From: Hydrotalea sp.
GTDB taxonomy: Bacteria > Bacteroidota > Bacteroidia > Chitinophagales > Chitinophagaceae
NCBI GenBank assembly: GCA_027364735.1
Contig: DAHXOT010000036.1
Span: 17,378 to 81,377, forward strand
DNA: 64,000 nucleotides
Direction: 5' to 3'
Part shown: positions 61,646 through 64,000 of the stretch, piece after piece
How positions within the stretch are numbered: position 1 is the stretch's first letter
Layout: every line of letters begins with the position of its first letter
The notes under the pieces: model-generated
Told to the model about the DNA's origin: nothing
Database searches by the model: none
The model's input: only the letters and a program-made list of their open reading frames with translations
Made by a program: the position numbers and the translations under genes

Positions 61646-61677
61646 GAAAGCATCTCAAAAGGATGCTTTCCTTTTTT
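61646..61677. terminator. Hairpin with T run near the response regulator 3' end
   Basis: GAAAGCATC and GATGCTTTC pair perfectly with a 7-nt loop. A CTTTTTT tract follows on the plus strand and the last two bases overlap the regulator's stop codon; on the minus strand the tail is AAATAATT. It most likely ends the minus-strand two-component unit. A second hairpin TACCCCAAATGGGGTA lies nearby at about 61550-61565. Confidence 0.6.
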
Positions 61678-62296
61678 ATAATAGCCCTACTTTATGTAAA
61701 GCTTCAATTTTATTACTTACCTGAAGTTTTACATAAATATTTCGCAAATGCGATTTTACCGTTTCATTACTTAAAAATAATAAACTTGCTATTTCTTTAT
61801 TAAGCAATCCTTTTGCTGTGTACTGTAAAATTTCTATTTCACGTTCGGTTAACAGGTCATGAAAATTATTTTGCTTAGGCCTACTAAATTCGGATATTAC
61901 TTTTTTAGCAATAAACGGACTCATAGGTGCACCGCCATTATACAGCTCAATAATTGATTTTATTATACTTTCAGAACCAGAATCTTTTAAAATATATCCG
62001 CAAGCTCCTGCTCTTAAAGCATCAAAAACCATATCTGTATTATCGTGTATTGTACAAACTAAAAATTCAATGGCAGGTATAGTGTGCTTTAATATAGTAA
62101 TCATTTCAATACCATTCATTCCATTCATTTCAATATCGGCAATTACAATATCGGGTAAAATATGCGGTATTTCTTTAACTGCATACTCGGCCGATGCAAA
62201 TTCGCCAACCAAATGCATATTAGATTGAGCATTAATTAACTGAATTAATGCTTCTCTAAAAATTTTATTGTCTTCAACAATTGCAATTTTTATCAT
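61676..62296 (-). CDS. NarL/FixJ-family response regulator
   Basis: 206 residues. Receiver domain (about 1-120) with phospho-acceptor Asp54 (DIVIADIEM), acidic pocket Glu8-Asp9 (VEDN), and Lys104-type lysine near GYILKDSGSE. C-terminal LuxR HTH (LTEREIEILQYTAKGLLNKEIASLLFLSNETVKSHLRNIYVKLQVSNKIEAL). It is encoded two bases after the histidine kinase, so it is its partner. Because the kinase is cut by an insertion element, input to this regulator is probably altered. Confidence 0.92.
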   Translation of the reverse strand: MIKIAIVEDNKIFREALIQLINAQSNMHLVGEFASAEYAVKEIPHILPDIVIADIEMNGMNGIEMITILKHTIPAIEFLVCTIHDNTDMVFDALRAGACGYILKDSGSESIIKSIIELYNGGAPMSPFIAKKVISEFSRPKQNNFHDLLTEREIEILQYTAKGLLNKEIASLLFLSNETVKSHLRNIYVKLQVSNKIEALHKVGLL

Positions 62297-62298
62297 TG

Positions 62299-63736
62299 TT
62301 ATATAGCATTAAGAGGAATAACAAATTTTAATATGGTTCCATTATTAGCATTTACGTTAATTGTTCCTTTGTGCCTTTTTATTCTAAGTGCCATGTTCGA
62401 CAACCCATATCCTTTATATTTTAAACTATCTTGAGAATTTAAATTTACACCTTTACCGTTATCCCTTATTTCAATTTCTAAACAATTATTTACAATTTCA
62501 ATTATTAAATTGGCTGTTGTAGCATTAGAATGCTTAAGTATATTGTGCAAAGCTTCTTTTACAGTTAAATATATATCTCTTCTTTTATCGCCTTGAATAA
62601 TAAAGGAAGGAATTATTTCGGGGAAAGATGTAATTAAATTTATTTCCGAATTTTCGAAAAGACTATTTGCCATGGGTTGTATATAAGCAATTAACTTTTC
62701 GAGCGAATCATTTTCAGGATTCATACTCCAAATTACTTCCCGAACTTTTTGAGATAATAATTGAATTGATTTACCAAACTTTTCTAAATCATCATTTAAT
62801 TCAGGACTTTTATTTTTCTTATAAATCATTTCAATTGTTAATCGCATAGCAGAAATGGTGGCACCAATATCATCATGAAATTCAGCACTGATTCTTTGTC
62901 GCTCTGCTTGTAATGCAATTTTCTTTTCGTAAAAAACTTTTCGAGCAGTTAGCTTTGTATGTATAAAATTGCGTATTATAATTATAATTACAAATATTAT
63001 AAAAATAGCAAGTAGCATACTAAACCACCAGGTTTTCCACCAAACTTCATCTATAATAAAGTTATACTGAATTTGTTTATCGCTTAGGTTTCTATGCGTT
63101 GAAGCAATAAAGGTATATTTGCCGGGTTCTAAAGTATTAAACTCAATTGTACGCTGTAAAGCAACAGTAGCATTATTTACAATTTCTACATTATCTTTTA
63201 TTAGTTTATAATATACTTGTAAGGCTTCTTCATTATAATAAAAAGGTACACCAATTTTAAATTTTATGTTTTGCTTTTGATAGGGTAAATGCAAATTATT
63301 ATCAATTAATGTATCTTCATTATTAACAACCACATTTAATAAATAGGCATGCGTTATATAGTTTTGCGATTTATTTTTATTTAAATTATGAATTTTAAAA
63401 AAGCCTTCCTCAGCAGCCACAAAAGCATTTGTATCTAACTCTGCAATATCAAGTATATTCAAATCTTCATGAAAAGGAATTTTAAATCCAAGCAATAATT
63501 TTCCGGTTTCCATATCAAGAATTTGGGCACTTCCATTTCGATATATCCACAAATGATTTTTAATAATATTTATTCTTTCTACATAATTAGTTCTTAAGCC
63601 CGATTTTTCGGTTAATAGCGATTGGTAACAAGTATCTTTACTTTCTTGTTTAAATAATATTCCATTATTTACCGTACTTATATAAATTATGTTATTATAA
63701 ATAAGAATCCAAGTTGCTTTTAGAATTGGATTCTTA
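62299..63736 (-). pseudogene. Sensor histidine kinase, N-terminal part lost at an IS junction
   Basis: The frame can be read on past the TTG at 63552 to the IS edge at about 63736 without a stop (NPILKATWILIYNNIIYISTVNNGIL, YVERINIIKNHLWIYRNG), typical of a two-bladed propeller repeat sensor. Remaining domains are propeller pieces, a Y_Y_Y domain (VYYKLIKDNVEIVNN, FNTLEPGKYTFIAST), one transmembrane helix (about 180-203 of the short frame), HisKA_3 with ERQRISAEFHDDIGATISAM (His of the H-box) and HATPase (KEALHNILKHSNA, DNGKGVN, GYGLSNMALR). The signal-sensing half and the start are gone, so I treat it as a disrupted gene. Confidence 0.75.
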
Positions 63737-64000
63737 GAAGCTGTTTGAGTTAATTAATATTTTTCACCATTAAGCACATCATGGCTAAATAAATGAAGCT
63801 AATGGCAGATTCTTCTGTTCTTTCATAATTGATAACAAGCCGTCTAAAATTTAATAACAATGCAAAAGTTCTTTCAACAATCCATCGTTTGGGTTGTATT
63901 TTCCAATCTTTGGTTGTATCAGTTCTTTTAACAATGGTTAAGCTCATATTCAATTTCTTTTGAACCCATCTTTTTAGATTTCCCCTATAACCCGAATCAG
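63737..64000 (-). mobile_element. IS5-family insertion sequence, right-edge truncated
   Basis: The element begins GAAGCTGTTTGAGTT just after TTA (63734-63736), which resembles the TNA target of IS1031-type IS5 elements. It contains the transposase 3' end and continues past the window. The other end and the second target copy cannot be seen. Confidence 0.7.
63750..64000 (-). CDS. IS5-family transposase, C-terminal part
   Basis: The frame is open from the right edge to the stop at 63750, about 83 codons. The visible part starts DSGYRGNLKRWVQKK and carries WKIQPKRWIVERTFALLLNFRRLVINYERTEESAISFIYLAMMCLM, the typical IS5/DDE C-terminal motif; the Glu of VERTFA is the last of the DDE triad. The N-terminal two-thirds, with the two Asp residues, lie outside the window. 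Whether it is active cannot be judged. Confidence 0.85.
   Translation of the reverse strand, partial: DSGYRGNLKRWVQKKLNMSLTIVKRTDTTKDWKIQPKRWIVERTFALLLNFRRLVINYERTEESAISFIYLAMMCLMVKNIN

Noticed and set aside
1..64000. CRISPR arrays, rRNA genes, prophage modules
   Set aside because: Reading through the window showed no regularly spaced direct repeats, no rRNA sequence and no phage structural or integrase genes.

Overview
The window reads as AT-rich chromosomal DNA of a Bacteroidota bacterium, most likely a Chitinophagaceae-like member. The clues are a GldK/PorK-type gliding and type IX secretion lipoprotein, DUF4271 next to hemD, HMBD and HYC_CC_PP metal proteins, a zeaxanthin-type crt cluster, and promoters of the Bacteroidota form (TTG, 17-23 nt, TAnnTTTG) instead of -35/-10 boxes. 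The family assignment is inference.

Layout. 1-13 kb, mostly minus strand: 5' part of gldK, a DUF255 thioredoxin-fold protein, hemD, DUF4271, hemW (plus), gpsA, a TolC/adaptor export pair, a transsulfuration-type PLP enzyme and an amino-acid permease. 13-19.8 kb: dCMP deaminase, two secreted unknowns, then a cobalamin riboswitch driving a TonB-dependent receptor and a Cys-rich CWC protein, marC, an IMPDH/GMPR family enzyme without CBS domains, and tRNA-Arg(CCG). 19.98-30.6 kb, all plus strand: a copper/silver-type export cluster with seven heavy-metal-binding (HMBD) motifs in five proteins, a CusA-like pump split by a one-base frameshift, TolC, two CusB-like adaptors, and HYC_CC_PP paralogues at both ends. 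30.8-37.0 kb, plus strand: a Tat-targeted four-cluster FeS protein, NrfD, an unknown membrane-anchored protein, two c-type cytochromes, a porin-like protein, a barrel protein and a DUF6799 protein; no molybdopterin catalytic subunit is present. A terminator and tRNA-Thr(CGT) close this block.

37.2-44.3 kb, minus strand: a light-regulation and carotenoid unit. A CarH/LitR-type MerR regulator with intact B12 motifs lies upstream of an ECF sigma factor, crtI, crtB, idi, crtZ, crtY and a pfkB kinase. A good promoter in front of the sigma gene carries three TAAACAAA/TTTGTTTA half-sites. B12 acquisition and B12-based light sensing are therefore both encoded here. 44.5-64 kb: relA/spoT, a stand-alone LuxR helix-turn-helix, an XRE regulator with a C9 tract, purA, an acidic protein, pabB with a 16-bp inverted repeat inside its start region, then minus-strand housekeeping genes (lytic transglycosylase, gatA, tatC, tatA, rplS, rny, zapA, a coiled-coil protein, pheT, DUF1569, yjbR) and a two-component pair whose sensor is cut by an IS5-like element that runs off the right edge.

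Most interesting candidates: the frameshifted CusA inside an HMBD-rich cluster; the orphan NrfD/cytochrome/porin module; the CarH-sigma-crt switch and its operator-like repeats; the C9 tract; and the perfect inverted repeats at 47910-47957 and 50420-50468. No CRISPR array, rRNA operon or integrase was seen.
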